Positions 10,661 to 19,825 are shown, counted from the first letter of the stretch. The stretch: DNA of 43,719 bases from Planctomycetia bacterium (GCA_030527105.1 JAUNBK010000024.1:1-43719), one strand, 5' to 3'. Numbers and translations are program-made. Notes: generated from the letters alone by a model not told the origin.

Positions 10661-10699
10661 CGCCGTTGGAGAAACTCATAAGAGTCCTCTCCAACGGCG
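10661..10699. terminator. bidirectional terminator-like hairpin
   Basis: A perfect 12-base stem CGCCGTTGGAGA (10661-10672) pairs with 10688-10699, with a second inner stem ACTC/GAGT. It lies between the convergent ends of the PEP-CTERM gene and the cyclase-fold gene. No clear T tract follows on either strand, so termination is inferred from position. The 14-mer GTCCGCCGTTGGAG is shared with the core of element A. Confidence 0.5.
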
Positions 10700-10726
10700 G
10701 ACAAAATCAAAAATTCTAACGCGAAA

Positions 10727-12055
10727 TTACAACAAATCGTCCCGACAATTGAGGAGCGTCGTGAGAACCATGCCGGTACCGTAGTAGGGGTGGTAATCGT
10801 AGAGTGGGAAGTCCCACCACGAGCCGTCTTTTTCTTGGAGACCAAGGTTGATTGCAACGAGATGATTCGCGAAGCGCGCGCGTTCGTTGGGATTCTCAAG
10901 TCGATCGATACAAAAAGAGGCGTAATAGTGTCCGTAGTAGTAGAAATACGCCGCTACGGAGAACCACGCCTCGTGCGGGACGGGGCGCTTGCGCCCGATT
11001 TCGAGCCAACCAATTCGCGCAATAAACCGATTGAGCCAATCCGTGTATTCTTTTTGATAATCGAAACCCTCGTGTCCGCTCAAATCAAGCGCGAGGAGAC
11101 ACACCTGCGCGCGGGAGAGTGCTGCGGCGGGCTTGTTGATCTGATGATTCGTTTTAACGGTGTACTCTCCATAGGCATAGGATCCATTGGGAAAACGCTG
11201 TCGCAAAATGGAGGCGATACCGCGCTTGACCAATCTCTGCGGGACTTCCACCCCGCAACTCTGCGCGTCGGGGAAAACGACCAAAACGGTTGCCGTCACG
11301 AAGCAGAGCGTGGAACTGCCCGGCCTTTGGAACTTGGTGTCGAAATCATAATAGCACCAACCACCATCGACGCACTCGCATGCCTCGAGCATTCGAAGTT
11401 GAGAGCGCACGCAATCTCGTATCTTCTCGCGCCGCGCCTCCATTTCCTCCTCACTCAAGTCGAGCGGTCGGTCGTACATGAGCCGAAGTGTGTGAATTCC
11501 GTAAGCGTGCCCCCAATTATTGTAGAGGACATCCTGCGAGCTTCGCCTCAATTTTGGCAACGCCTCGAACATCCATTTCTCACCTCTGTCGATCGAAAGG
11601 GCTATTTCCTCTTTTCGAGCGGCAAGATTCCGAAGCTCCTCGTCATGCAGCGCGTCGGGAGACGTTTCGCGGAGGAAGGACTCCACACGCAGAAGCGCCT
11701 CGAGCGCAAGCGAAGTCGTCCCGGCTCGGTACCCGTCGTGCGACGAACCAGGGGCGTAGATATTGATACGTTTGGTGTTATGCGGGGTGCCCCACGAACC
11801 ATTTTTATTCTGGCGACGCAGAAGGAATTCCGTCCCACGCGCCACCGCTTTGTCCAAAGCGCCCAGCTCAACACGCTCGATATCCTTCGGGTACGGCACC
11901 CTACCCTCCTCCGCCGACTCGAGTTTCGCGTTGGCGGAGGTCGCAACGGAGGCATCGCCAGTTGGCGCCTCATCAGACGCAACCAGAGGAGACGCCGCCC
12001 AAAGACAAAAGACGATCGAAAGGACGCTTAAAAGGATTGCTCTATTTTTACGCAC
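10727..12055 (-). CDS. secreted prenyltransferase/squalene-cyclase-fold protein
   Basis: A protein with repeated QW-like segments (QNKNGSWGT, CVDGGWCYYDF, EKDGSWWDF), the hallmark of the alpha/alpha toroid shared by squalene/hopene cyclases and related proteins. I see no DXDD-type protonation motif, so cyclase activity is doubtful; many planctomycete members are secreted and uncharacterised. An in-frame ATG exists at 12100, but it overlaps the preceding gene. A GTG at 12055 has AAGGAG seven bases upstream and gives a clean signal peptide (RKNRAILLSVLSIVFCLWAA), so I chose it (442 residues). It lies 34 bases after the HlyD-like gene, probably in one transcript. Confidence 0.8.
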   Translation of the reverse strand: MRKNRAILLSVLSIVFCLWAASPLVASDEAPTGDASVATSANAKLESAEEGRVPYPKDIERVELGALDKAVARGTEFLLRRQNKNGSWGTPHNTKRINIYAPGSSHDGYRAGTTSLALEALLRVESFLRETSPDALHDEELRNLAARKEEIALSIDRGEKWMFEALPKLRRSSQDVLYNNWGHAYGIHTLRLMYDRPLDLSEEEMEARREKIRDCVRSQLRMLEACECVDGGWCYYDFDTKFQRPGSSTLCFVTATVLVVFPDAQSCGVEVPQRLVKRGIASILRQRFPNGSYAYGEYTVKTNHQINKPAAALSRAQVCLLALDLSGHEGFDYQKEYTDWLNRFIARIGWLEIGRKRPVPHEAWFSVAAYFYYYGHYYASFCIDRLENPNERARFANHLVAINLGLQEKDGSWWDFPLYDYHPYYGTGMVLTTLLNCRDDLL

Positions 12056-12089
12056 GTGAATTCTCCTTCTCTCTTTAGCGGACACGAAA

Positions 12090-13805
12090 TCACTCGGCAT
12101 CTTTGTAGTTTTTCAAGACGCTCATGCCCGCCTCGAGTCCGTCGAGGATTTCGAAATTCTCGTTGTACTTAAGCCCCACTTTCACGTTGCGTCGCACGGG
12201 CTTCTTCGTCTCCTTGTCGAGAATATACACGTATCGGCACATATCGTCGTCACGCCCAATAGCGGATGGCGGCACCAAAAGCGCGTTGCTCTTTCGAATC
12301 GCGGCAAAAGTCGTCTTTCCGCGCATTCCAGGGAAGAGTTTGAGCGAAGCATCCGCCTCGACACTCGCCCACGCAAGGTACCTCTCCCCGTCGGGGATAT
12401 CGGCAATGTTCGTGATTTTCGCGCGCAACTCCGCCTCGGGATACGCATTGGGGACGAAAAATCCCGTCGCGCCACTTTGGATTTTGGAGAATTCCCGCTC
12501 TGGAATGGAGAGCGAAAGCGTCATTTTGCTGGGATTCACGATCGTCATTGCCCATGCATTCGCCTGTAGGACGCCCCCTTTCTTGAGGAGTGACTTCCAC
12601 TTCGTCAGACCTTCCCACGCTCCGTTCTCGAACGCGCCATAAATCACGACGCCGTCGCAAGGTGCGCGATATTGGAGAATTGCCGCATCCGCGAGAAGCT
12701 CGTCAAATTTCTTTTGTGCCTTTCGGAATGCAATCTCCGCCTGTTTTTCGCTTATCTCGAGAATCTTCAAATTCGGATCAATGATCGCGACTTCCAAATC
12801 GATAGCAACAAGCTCACGATCCAGCTTCTCTTTTTCGCCACGAATGAATCGATCGTACGCGCGTGTCGTGTTCCACTCGTACTTCGCCTTCGCTCTCTCG
12901 AACGCCAACTCGGCAGCTTGAACGGCACGACGCTGACGACGCAGCACCAATTCCTCGGTCTCTTCGACCAACTCGTCCGCCTCGTACATTTTTTCGAGTT
13001 GCGAAAGTTCGGTTTTTTGGCTCTCCAAAGCGAATTCAGCATCCTCAAAAGTTGCTTGGTGCGTCTTGCGCGTCAATTCATAATCGTTCTCCTTCGTGAA
13101 AGTCCAACGATCCAACGCTTCTTCGCGCTTCCTTCTCGACACTTCCGCGTCCATTTTGGCGGTTGCCAGTGTTGCGGCTTGTTGAAACTTCGCCTTCTGA
13201 TAGTTGAGTTTCGCAAGTTCCATCTCCAAACGCGCATCTTGCACGCGCTCGTTGTAGTCCTCCATCTCAAACGAAACGATGATGTCTCCCTTTTTGACTC
13301 TTTGACCATGCGCCACGACGGACTCGACCCTGAGGACCGACCACTGTTTCACGCTCAACCGAATGGGAGTCAACTCCTCCGACCACAGCGTCGCGTCTGC
13401 GTCCACATTGATCTCCATCGGAGCGGACTTCATTTCGAAGGTGTCATACGATTTGGCAGGAGCCTCGGTGGCAGCCTGAGCCGCTGCAGGTGCCGCCGCT
13501 GCGGGAGTTTCTGCGGGCTTCTCAGCAGGTGCCTCGGCAGGTGCCTCAGTGGGAGCTTCAGCAGGCTTCTCTGCCGGAGCTTCAGCCGGAGCCGCAGGGG
13601 GATTTTCTGCGGGTTTCTCGGCGGAGGCTTCCGCCGGAGCCGCAGCCGGGGCTTCTGCTGGAGTTTCCGCCGGGGTCTCTGTAGGAGCTTGTTGTTCGGG
13701 TGCCTTTTCGACAGGATTCGGACTCTCCTGAGCAAGAATGTTGGCGCTTCCCCACAAGACGACGCACGTCGCCAATACGATCAACTGAGTGATTCTATGA
13801 CACAT
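12090..13805 (-). CDS. HlyD/RND-type periplasmic adaptor with Pro/Ala/Glu-rich N-terminus
   Basis: A 571-residue exported protein. Order: signal peptide (1-25, ending ILAQ); a Pro/Ala/Glu low-complexity region (about 27-115) built from units such as PAEAPAEKP; a lipoyl-like half (VVAHGQRVKKGDII, about 155-170); a long coiled coil (about 180-345); the second half and beta-barrel (from about residue 380, with CDGVVIYG). This is the architecture of membrane-fusion adaptors of RND or ABC exporters. No inner-membrane pump or outer-membrane channel gene is visible, so the partner is unknown. The nearest companion is the cyclase-fold protein downstream. Confidence 0.8.
   Translation of the reverse strand: MCHRITQLIVLATCVVLWGSANILAQESPNPVEKAPEQQAPTETPAETPAEAPAAAPAEASAEKPAENPPAAPAEAPAEKPAEAPTEAPAEAPAEKPAETPAAAAPAAAQAATEAPAKSYDTFEMKSAPMEINVDADATLWSEELTPIRLSVKQWSVLRVESVVAHGQRVKKGDIIVSFEMEDYNERVQDARLEMELAKLNYQKAKFQQAATLATAKMDAEVSRRKREEALDRWTFTKENDYELTRKTHQATFEDAEFALESQKTELSQLEKMYEADELVEETEELVLRRQRRAVQAAELAFERAKAKYEWNTTRAYDRFIRGEKEKLDRELVAIDLEVAIIDPNLKILEISEKQAEIAFRKAQKKFDELLADAAILQYRAPCDGVVIYGAFENGAWEGLTKWKSLLKKGGVLQANAWAMTIVNPSKMTLSLSIPEREFSKIQSGATGFFVPNAYPEAELRAKITNIADIPDGERYLAWASVEADASLKLFPGMRGKTTFAAIRKSNALLVPPSAIGRDDDMCRYVYILDKETKKPVRRNVKVGLKYNENFEILDGLEAGMSVLKNYKDAE
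13440..13710 (-). repeat. degenerate in-frame Pro/Ala/Glu-coding repeat
   Basis: Tandem, degenerate 12-18 base units encode PAE, APA and EKPAE blocks inside the HlyD-like gene. The same DNA creates long open shadow frames on the plus strand. Likely a flexible spacer through the cell wall or periplasm. Confidence 0.7.
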
Positions 13806-13950
13806 AGTTTTTCCTAAAATTTATGGTGATGTGTGTAACAATACAAAACTTTAGTTATATTATTTACCCAAACCTCCCATTTTGCAATGGGGACTCCCCA
13901 AAAAAATTGGAAAATTTTTTTAATTTTTCCGAGGAATCGGTCTCCCCCGC

Positions 13951-13978
13951 TTGAAATAGGTCTGAAATCATGTAAAAT
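13951..13978 (+). promoter_or_regulatory. promoter for tex
   Basis: TTGAAA (13951-13956) and TAAAAT (13973-13978) are 16 bases apart, about 80 bases before the tex start codon. Confidence 0.5.
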
Positions 13979-14058
13979 AAGGTATTCGTGTGGAAAACCG
14001 ATGGGAAAAAATCCTCAACCCTAGAAGAGCGCTGTTGAAAAGCACGCGCGTGTAAACA

Positions 14059-17000
14059 ATGACTGAGAAAAACAACGTCAATTTGCGTCAAATCGCCCGC
14101 GGAATGTCGATTCCGGTGCGTCAGGTAGAATCCGCAGCTCAACTCTTGGACGACGGCAATACGATACCGTTTATTGCCCGATATAGGAAGGATGCGACAG
14201 GAGGTTTGGATGAAGAACAGCTTCGGCAAATTTCGTCCAGGCTCGAGAAGCTGCGCGCCCTGCAAGAGCGGAAGGAGACCATATTGCGCTCGATCGAGGC
14301 GCAGGGGAAGCTGACGCCCGAATTGGAAGAGAAAATCCGCCACGCCAACACCACCAAACGGCTGGAGGATTTGTACATGCCATTCAAGCCGCGCAAACAA
14401 ACTCTCGCCGCCTCGGCACGTCGAAAGGGGTTGGAGCCGTTCGCGCAGGAAATTTTGGCTGCCACGGAGCTTGGTGCGGATCTCGACGCCCTCGCGCAGA
14501 AATGGGTGAGTGAGGAAAACGAGCTTCCCAATGTTGAAGAGGTACTCAAAGGAGTGGGATACATCTTGGCGGAGACGTTTAGCGAGAATGCCGACTTGCG
14601 GAGTTCTTTGCGCGAAATCTTCCTCAAAAGCGCGACGATTGTTTCGTCGAAATCTCCCGAGTTAGAGAAAAAGCAAGCGGAGCGCGAGGTCGAGGAGAGT
14701 ACAATTGATACTCCAAATGCCGACAATCCAAATGCCGACGCCCAGACGCAGGAGTCTCAAGCAGACGAGACCCCGGTCGAAGCGCAAGCCGAAGTGGTTC
14801 TTGATGAAGCGTCAAACGGGACGCCAGAAGTCGCAGAGACAGCAGATGGAGCAGAGGCGACCGAAGTCGCAGAGACAACGCTTGGAGCGTCGGATGCCGA
14901 CTCCAACACCCTGCCCGAGGATGGGGATAGCGTTTCAACGCAGCCTCAGACGCAGCCTCAGACGCCGACCCAAACTTCTGCCGTTTCGGAGAAGAGCGAC
15001 GAGAAATCCAAAACTCGCGCCCGTGCGAAGCAGCTCAAGGCGCAAAAGAAGCAGAAGCAGGACGAACAGAAGGAAAAAGCGTTCCAAGACTATTTCTCAT
15101 TCGAAGAGGCGGCGCGCAAAATGCCGGCGCATCGGATTTTGGCGATCAATCGTGGCGAGCAGGCGAAAATTCTGCGCGTGAAAGTCGTTTCGGATTCCGA
15201 CGCACTCCTCAAAGCCGGGGAGGCGCTCGCGATTCCGTCGGGGCATCCTTATGAGAGTTTTTTGAAAGAATCATTCCGCGACGCGCTTTCTCGATTGATT
15301 CTTCCCTCGTTGGAGCGCGAGCTGCGCCGAGAAATGACGGAGACGGCAGAAGTTCGAGCCGTCGATGTTTTCGCGAAAAACCTTCGCAACTTACTCCTCC
15401 AGCCGCCGATTTATGGTCGTCGCGTCCTCGCAATCGACCCCGGCTACAAGCATGGGTGCAAGCTCGCTGCGCTCGACCAATTCGGCAACTTCCTTGAGCA
15501 TGGTGTCATTTATATCACAAACAAGGGTGAGAAACTCGACGAGGCGAAGAAAAAGGTCGTTTCTCTGGTGGAAAAATACAGCATCACCCTCATTGCCATT
15601 GGGAACGGGACGGCGTGCCGCAACGCGGAGGATTTCGTGGCGGGACTCCTCTCGAACGAGTTGGCGGGGCGCGAGGTCGCCTACATGATCGTGAACGAAG
15701 CTGGAGCAAGCGTCTATTCCACAAGCGTTTTAGGGCGTGAAGAATTCCCAAATTACGACGCCATCCTTCGCAGCGCCATTTCGATCGGTCGCCGCGTCCT
15801 TGATCCATTGAGTGAACTCGTGAAAATCGACCCCGCAAATATCGGCGTGGGGCTTTATCAACACGACGTGAAAGCGAAACACCTCAAAGAGTCGCTCGAG
15901 GGTGTGGTCGAGTCGTGCGTGAACTTCGTGGGTGTCGACGTCAACACGGCAAGTCCCGCGCTTCTGCGTTTCGTCTCGGGGTTGAATCAACTCCATGCGC
16001 GCAAAATTTACGAGTATCGTCGAGCGAATGGTCCGTTCCGAAATCGTGAGCAGTTGAAAAATGTCCCCGGCGTGGGAGAGGTTTCGTTCGTGCAAGCAGC
16101 GGGATTCTTGAAAATCACAAAGGGAGACAACCCCCTCGACGCAACGTGGATCCACCCGGAGAGCTACGAGTTGGCGCTCCGCGTCCTCGAAAAGACGGGC
16201 GTGGCGGCTGAAGATCTGCGTCAAAAAACGGCGGAAGTCGAAGCCGCGCTCGCGAATTTGGACGCTGCCGCTCTCGCGAAGGAGTGGGGAGTGGGAGAGC
16301 GCACCCTCAAGGACATTTTCTCGCAACTCACTCGTGGCGGGCGCGACCCGCGTGAGGAATTGCCACCCCCCGTCTTCAAGAAGGGCATCATGGCGCTCGA
16401 AGATTTGCAAGTCGGAATGGAGTTGTCCGGAACCGTCCTGAACGTCGTCGATTTCGGCGCGTTTGTCGACATTGGGCTGCACGAAAGTGGGCTGGTGCAC
16501 GTGAGTCAGATTGCGGACAAGTATATTCGCGACCCGCACGAAGTGATTGCGGTAGGAGACGTGGTGCGCGCGTGGGTCTCGGCAGTGGACCCCGAGCGAC
16601 GACGCGTTTCGCTCACGATGATTGATCCTTCCGCTCCCACATCGGCAGCCACGGGAGGCAAAAACTCCGAGAAAAATGAGAAAAAGTCGGACAAAAAGGG
16701 AGACGAGAAGGGTGGCAAATCGCGTCGCCGTCGGCGTGGGCGTCGGTCTTCCGCGCCTTCGGGAGCTTCCGCGCCGTCCGTCGTGCCTCTTCCCACGACC
16801 ACGCCGAGTCCAGACGTCGCGTCGATTATTTCTCCCCCAAAACCAACCTTGCGCCTCGTGAGTGAAGCGCCGGCGGATTTTGTCCCCGCGTCGCAAGATA
16901 GAAGCGAAAGAGGGGGCAGGAACGACAGAGGCGACAGGAGCGAGAAATCTGACCGAGGCGGGAGAGACGGTCGAAGAGGTGGCAAACGCCCTCAAAACGA

Positions 17001-17193
17001 CGCTCCATCGCAAGAAAACGAGGCGCGGGAGAAATCCGAATCTCCGAAGCAGAAGCGCGGACTCTTGGAGAAGTACCAATATCGAAAGGAAGCGCCGAAG
17101 CAGTCCGCTCACTTGCCTGAAGAGGTCAAAAAGGGAAAAGCCCCCATGCGCGGGTTTGACGAACTGGCGGCGTTCTTCAAAAAAGAGGAGTAG
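14059..17193 (+). CDS. tex: Tex-family RNA-binding transcription accessory protein, with insert and long basic tail
   Basis: Tex (YhgF) acts on transcription elongation and RNA. Visible parts: Tex N-terminal helical region (1-195), YqgF-like domain starting near 453 (VLAIDPGYKHGCK), helix-hairpin-helix region (about 630-690, with NVPGVGEVSF), S1 domain (about 785-855, VDFGAFVDIGLHESGLVHVS). The protein is 1044 residues against about 770 for typical Tex. The excess is an acidic, repeat-rich insert at about 200-345 between N-terminal and central parts, and a Lys/Arg/Ser-rich disordered tail from about 856. No good ribosome site is seen before the ATG, which is nonetheless the natural family start. 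A hairpin terminator follows. Confidence 0.93.
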   Translation: MTEKNNVNLRQIARGMSIPVRQVESAAQLLDDGNTIPFIARYRKDATGGLDEEQLRQISSRLEKLRALQERKETILRSIEAQGKLTPELEEKIRHANTTKRLEDLYMPFKPRKQTLAASARRKGLEPFAQEILAATELGADLDALAQKWVSEENELPNVEEVLKGVGYILAETFSENADLRSSLREIFLKSATIVSSKSPELEKKQAEREVEESTIDTPNADNPNADAQTQESQADETPVEAQAEVVLDEASNGTPEVAETADGAEATEVAETTLGASDADSNTLPEDGDSVSTQPQTQPQTPTQTSAVSEKSDEKSKTRARAKQLKAQKKQKQDEQKEKAFQDYFSFEEAARKMPAHRILAINRGEQAKILRVKVVSDSDALLKAGEALAIPSGHPYESFLKESFRDALSRLILPSLERELRREMTETAEVRAVDVFAKNLRNLLLQPPIYGRRVLAIDPGYKHGCKLAALDQFGNFLEHGVIYITNKGEKLDEAKKKVVSLVEKYSITLIAIGNGTACRNAEDFVAGLLSNELAGREVAYMIVNEAGASVYSTSVLGREEFPNYDAILRSAISIGRRVLDPLSELVKIDPANIGVGLYQHDVKAKHLKESLEGVVESCVNFVGVDVNTASPALLRFVSGLNQLHARKIYEYRRANGPFRNREQLKNVPGVGEVSFVQAAGFLKITKGDNPLDATWIHPESYELALRVLEKTGVAAEDLRQKTAEVEAALANLDAAALAKEWGVGERTLKDIFSQLTRGGRDPREELPPPVFKKGIMALEDLQVGMELSGTVLNVVDFGAFVDIGLHESGLVHVSQIADKYIRDPHEVIAVGDVVRAWVSAVDPERRRVSLTMIDPSAPTSAATGGKNSEKNEKKSDKKGDEKGGKSRRRRRGRRSSAPSGASAPSVVPLPTTTPSPDVASIISPPKPTLRLVSEAPADFVPASQDRSERGGRNDRGDRSEKSDRGGRDGRRGGKRPQNDAPSQENEAREKSESPKQKRGLLEKYQYRKEAPKQSAHLPEEVKKGKAPMRGFDELAAFFKKEE

Positions 17194-17219
17194 CGCAAGC
17201 GCATCTCTGGTCAGTTTCG

Positions 17220-17247
17220 AAGGAGCGTTCGTGGGCGCTCCTTTTTA
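17220..17247 (+). terminator. rho-independent terminator after tex
   Basis: AGGAGCG (17221-17227) pairs with CGCTCCT (17236-17242), followed by a T run. It lies 27 bases after the tex stop and just before der. Confidence 0.8.
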
Positions 17248-17276
17248 TGCTCATTGATTTTTAGTTTAAGGATAAT

Positions 17277-18980
17277 ATGTCTCTTCCCAAAGTCGTTATC
17301 GTAGGTCGCCCAAATGTGGGCAAATCCAGTTTGTTCAATTGGCTCATAGGACGGCGGCAAGCAATCGTCGATCCTACCGCTGGTGTCACGAGAGATTGGA
17401 TGAGTGTGGACATTGAGCCAGACGAGGGGTGCGCCCCCTTCTCCATTATCGACACCGGAGGAATGGGCATCATTGATGCCGACAATCTCACGGAGGATGT
17501 GGAGAACCAAATCCAAACCGCTATCGAAATGGCGGACCTCATTTTGTTCGTGGTCGACGCGCGCTCCGGGTTGGTCTCCTTGGACGAGCACGTCGCCTCG
17601 AGGCTGCGCAAGTTGTCGACGCCAATTTTGTGCATCGTGAATAAAACCGATCACGAAAATTTACGAGACCACGCCTACGAATTTCATCGTTTCGGGTGGG
17701 AGCTTCTCCCCGTGAGCGCCAAGGAGAATCGAGGGCGAAACGAGCTTCTCGCTCTCATCGGGAAAAATCTCCCCGAGCAACCAAAGGCGGCGCGCAACGT
17801 TTCTCAAGGGGACGAGATGAAAATTGCAATCGTCGGGCGTCGAAACACCGGCAAAAGTACCTTCGTCAACACGTTGGTGAAGTACCCTCGAATGATCGTT
17901 TCCAACGTGGCGGGCACGACTCGCGACAGCGTGAACGTTCGTTTCGAATTGGAAGGAAAATCGTTTATCGCCGTCGACACACCTGGCTTCCGACGGAGAG
18001 TGAGTGTCCGAACAAACATCGACTACTACGGAACGCACCGCGCCCAGAGGAGTATTCGATATGCGGACGTGACGCTCCTCTTTTTCGATTGCACCATGCA
18101 GATCAGCAAGGTGGACAAGCAGTTGGTGGGCTACATTATGGAGCAAAACAAGCCGTGTATTTTCGTCGTGAACAAGTGGGACTTGCTCCGCGACAAAATG
18201 GACACGGAGGTTTGGGCGGATTATTTGCGCGATACGTTTCCGACCATGTGGCACGTTCCGATTGCATTTATCACGGGGCAGACGGGCAAAAACGTGAAAT
18301 TGCTGCTCAACCACGCCCAAATGCTCTACAAGCAGTCCCTCAGCCGTATTTCGACGAGTCGCCTCAACAAGCTGGTTCGAGCGGCTTTGACGTACAACCC
18401 GCCTCCGTTGTATCGGACGAGCCGACCGAAAATTTATTATGCCGCGCAAGTTGGGACGCAGCCGCCGACGATCGTTCTCTTTTGCAACAATCCGGACATG
18501 TTCCCTCCCACGTATCGGCGCTACCTGCTGAGCGTTTTGAGGGATCAACTCGATTTTGGCGAGGTTCCGATTCGGCTTTATTTTCGAAAGCGCGAGAAAA
18601 ACGACAACCGCGACGATGTGGATTCCAAGCTCGCTCAAACCATTCGGCAAGAGAAGCTCGAAGCGGCGCAGCTCGAAAAACAACGTGAGTTGGAAGAATG
18701 GAGTGCCGCCCAAGAGTATTATGCCACTCGGGTTGAGCAGGAGATTCAACTTCTGGCGCAGGAAGACAAGCGCGCTCTGGAGCAGGACGGCGCGTGGGAG
18801 TATCTCGAAGACGACGCGACGCTTTCCGATGAGATTGTTAGCGACGAAATCGCAACGAATGTCGCAATCGACGAAACGAGCGCGCGAGCGGACGAGGAGG
18901 GGGATTTCGATCTTTCTTCCGAGAGCTTCAAAAACGCATCGGGGAGTGTGGTTGTTCTAGACGATGATATCGAAGAGTAA
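17277..18980 (+). CDS. der: ribosome-assembly GTPase Der (EngA)
   Basis: Der has two tandem GTPase domains and assists 50S subunit assembly. Domain 1 shows GRPNVGKSS (from residue 9), DTGG and NKTD; domain 2 shows GRRNTGKST (from about 184), DTPG and NKWD; the KH-like domain follows at about 360-445. Length is 567 residues against about 440-490 for the family; the extra residues are a charged, mostly acidic C-terminal tail. AAGGA lies four bases before the ATG. Its position right behind the tex terminator suggests either its own promoter or readthrough. Confidence 0.95.
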   Translation: MSLPKVVIVGRPNVGKSSLFNWLIGRRQAIVDPTAGVTRDWMSVDIEPDEGCAPFSIIDTGGMGIIDADNLTEDVENQIQTAIEMADLILFVVDARSGLVSLDEHVASRLRKLSTPILCIVNKTDHENLRDHAYEFHRFGWELLPVSAKENRGRNELLALIGKNLPEQPKAARNVSQGDEMKIAIVGRRNTGKSTFVNTLVKYPRMIVSNVAGTTRDSVNVRFELEGKSFIAVDTPGFRRRVSVRTNIDYYGTHRAQRSIRYADVTLLFFDCTMQISKVDKQLVGYIMEQNKPCIFVVNKWDLLRDKMDTEVWADYLRDTFPTMWHVPIAFITGQTGKNVKLLLNHAQMLYKQSLSRISTSRLNKLVRAALTYNPPPLYRTSRPKIYYAAQVGTQPPTIVLFCNNPDMFPPTYRRYLLSVLRDQLDFGEVPIRLYFRKREKNDNRDDVDSKLAQTIRQEKLEAAQLEKQRELEEWSAAQEYYATRVEQEIQLLAQEDKRALEQDGAWEYLEDDATLSDEIVSDEIATNVAIDETSARADEEGDFDLSSESFKNASGSVVVLDDDIEE

Positions 18981-19010
18981 TCGAATCTGAGGGCAAGAGA
19001 AGAGGATAAG

Positions 19011-19032
19011 AGGGAGCGCCGCCTCCCTTTTA
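19011..19032 (+). terminator. rho-independent terminator after der
   Basis: AGGGAG (19011-19016) pairs with CTCCCT (19023-19028), followed by TTTTATTTT. Confidence 0.75.
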
Positions 19033-19164
19033 TTTTCGCTTCGTTGTCGTTTTATTGGCGTTTTGTACGGCGAAAACGATTCCATCCTTGGTCGCGGAGT
19101 GCGAAAATAATGACCCGGCAAGCGGCGGCTATTTGATATCCATCGACAATATACGTTACACGCG

Positions 19165-19758
19165 CTACCCTTGGATCGCGTCCACCTTCTTGTAGGCGTC
19201 CTTCAGGAAATCTTCCAAACCATCGAGACCCTCGGTGAATTTCGTGTTCAAAAAGACGTTAATCGCTTCTTTCGCCATCCAATCACCCCAAATCATCGCG
19301 CCGAGGCACAGAACGTTGGCGTTATTGATCGCGCGGCACATTTTCGCCGCAAACACGGACTCTACCACGGAAGCGTGAATACCGTCAAAGCGGTTGGCGA
19401 CGATAGACATACCCATGCCCGTGCCGCAAAAGAGGATTCCCCGCGCGGTTTTGTCTTGCTGCAAGAGTTTGCAAGCCGCGACGCATCCTTCGTAATAGGG
19501 AATCGCGTTCTCTTTTGTCGCGCCAACGTCAACTATTTCGTACCCCTTCGAGGCGAGGTCTTTGACCACAGAATCTTTCAAATCCACCGCAAACGGATCC
19601 GCTGCAATGATGATTTTCTTCATAGAAATCTCCTTATTCTCTTCTTCAACTTGGTTGGAGGCGGACTGAGCACACACTGCGCCGCCGCGAACGATCGGAA
19701 GCACCCCTGCCGCAACGGCAACACCAGCGGCGGTATGCAAAAATTTTCGACGATCCAT
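19165..19758 (-). CDS. RpiB/LacA/LacB-family protein with Tat signal
   Basis: The C-terminal 153 residues are an RpiB/LacAB sugar-phosphate isomerase fold, with the cysteine loop CGTGMGMSIVANRF conserved. Two histidines used by E. coli RpiB are replaced: the GCDH motif is AADP, and the SRxHN motif is CRAIN, so ordinary ribose-5-phosphate isomerase activity is doubtful. In front is a twin-arginine signal (MDRRKFL, then a hydrophobic stretch ending VCAQ). I chose ATG 19758 because GGGAG lies five bases upstream. A second in-frame ATG at 19623 (MKKIIIAADP) has a perfect AAGGAG six bases upstream and would give a cytoplasmic form. It is a single-gene unit, convergent with der. Sugar-phosphate substrates are not expected outside the cytoplasm. 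Confidence 0.8.
   Translation of the reverse strand: MDRRKFLHTAAGVAVAAGVLPIVRGGAVCAQSASNQVEEENKEISMKKIIIAADPFAVDLKDSVVKDLASKGYEIVDVGATKENAIPYYEGCVAACKLLQQDKTARGILFCGTGMGMSIVANRFDGIHASVVESVFAAKMCRAINNANVLCLGAMIWGDWMAKEAINVFLNTKFTEGLDGLEDFLKDAYKKVDAIQG
19621..19635 (-). promoter_or_regulatory. internal ribosome binding site and alternative start
   Basis: AAGGAG (19635-19630) lies six bases before an in-frame ATG (19623-19621) exactly where the isomerase fold begins. It may allow an unexported form, or be a chance effect of the Asn-Lys-Glu-Ile codons. Confidence 0.45.
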
Positions 19759-19811
19759 CTTATCTCCCAAATTCGTTTTCAAATTCTGATCTTTTCGACC
19801 CTCATTTGTCG

Positions 19812-19825
19812 CTCGAATATTCGAG
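19812..19825. promoter_or_regulatory. perfect 14-base palindrome upstream of the RpiB-like gene
   Basis: CTCGAATATTCGAG lies 54 bases before the Tat-RpiB start. It could be an operator, but I see no convincing -35/-10 pair around it. Confidence 0.3.

Noticed and set aside
10790..12031. 413-codon plus-strand frame
   Set aside because: Shadow of the cyclase-fold gene, which has a clear signal peptide and QW-like repeats.
12672..13817. 381-codon plus-strand frame with a Cys/Arg/Ser-rich part
   Set aside because: Antisense reading of the Pro/Ala/Glu repeat in the HlyD-like gene.
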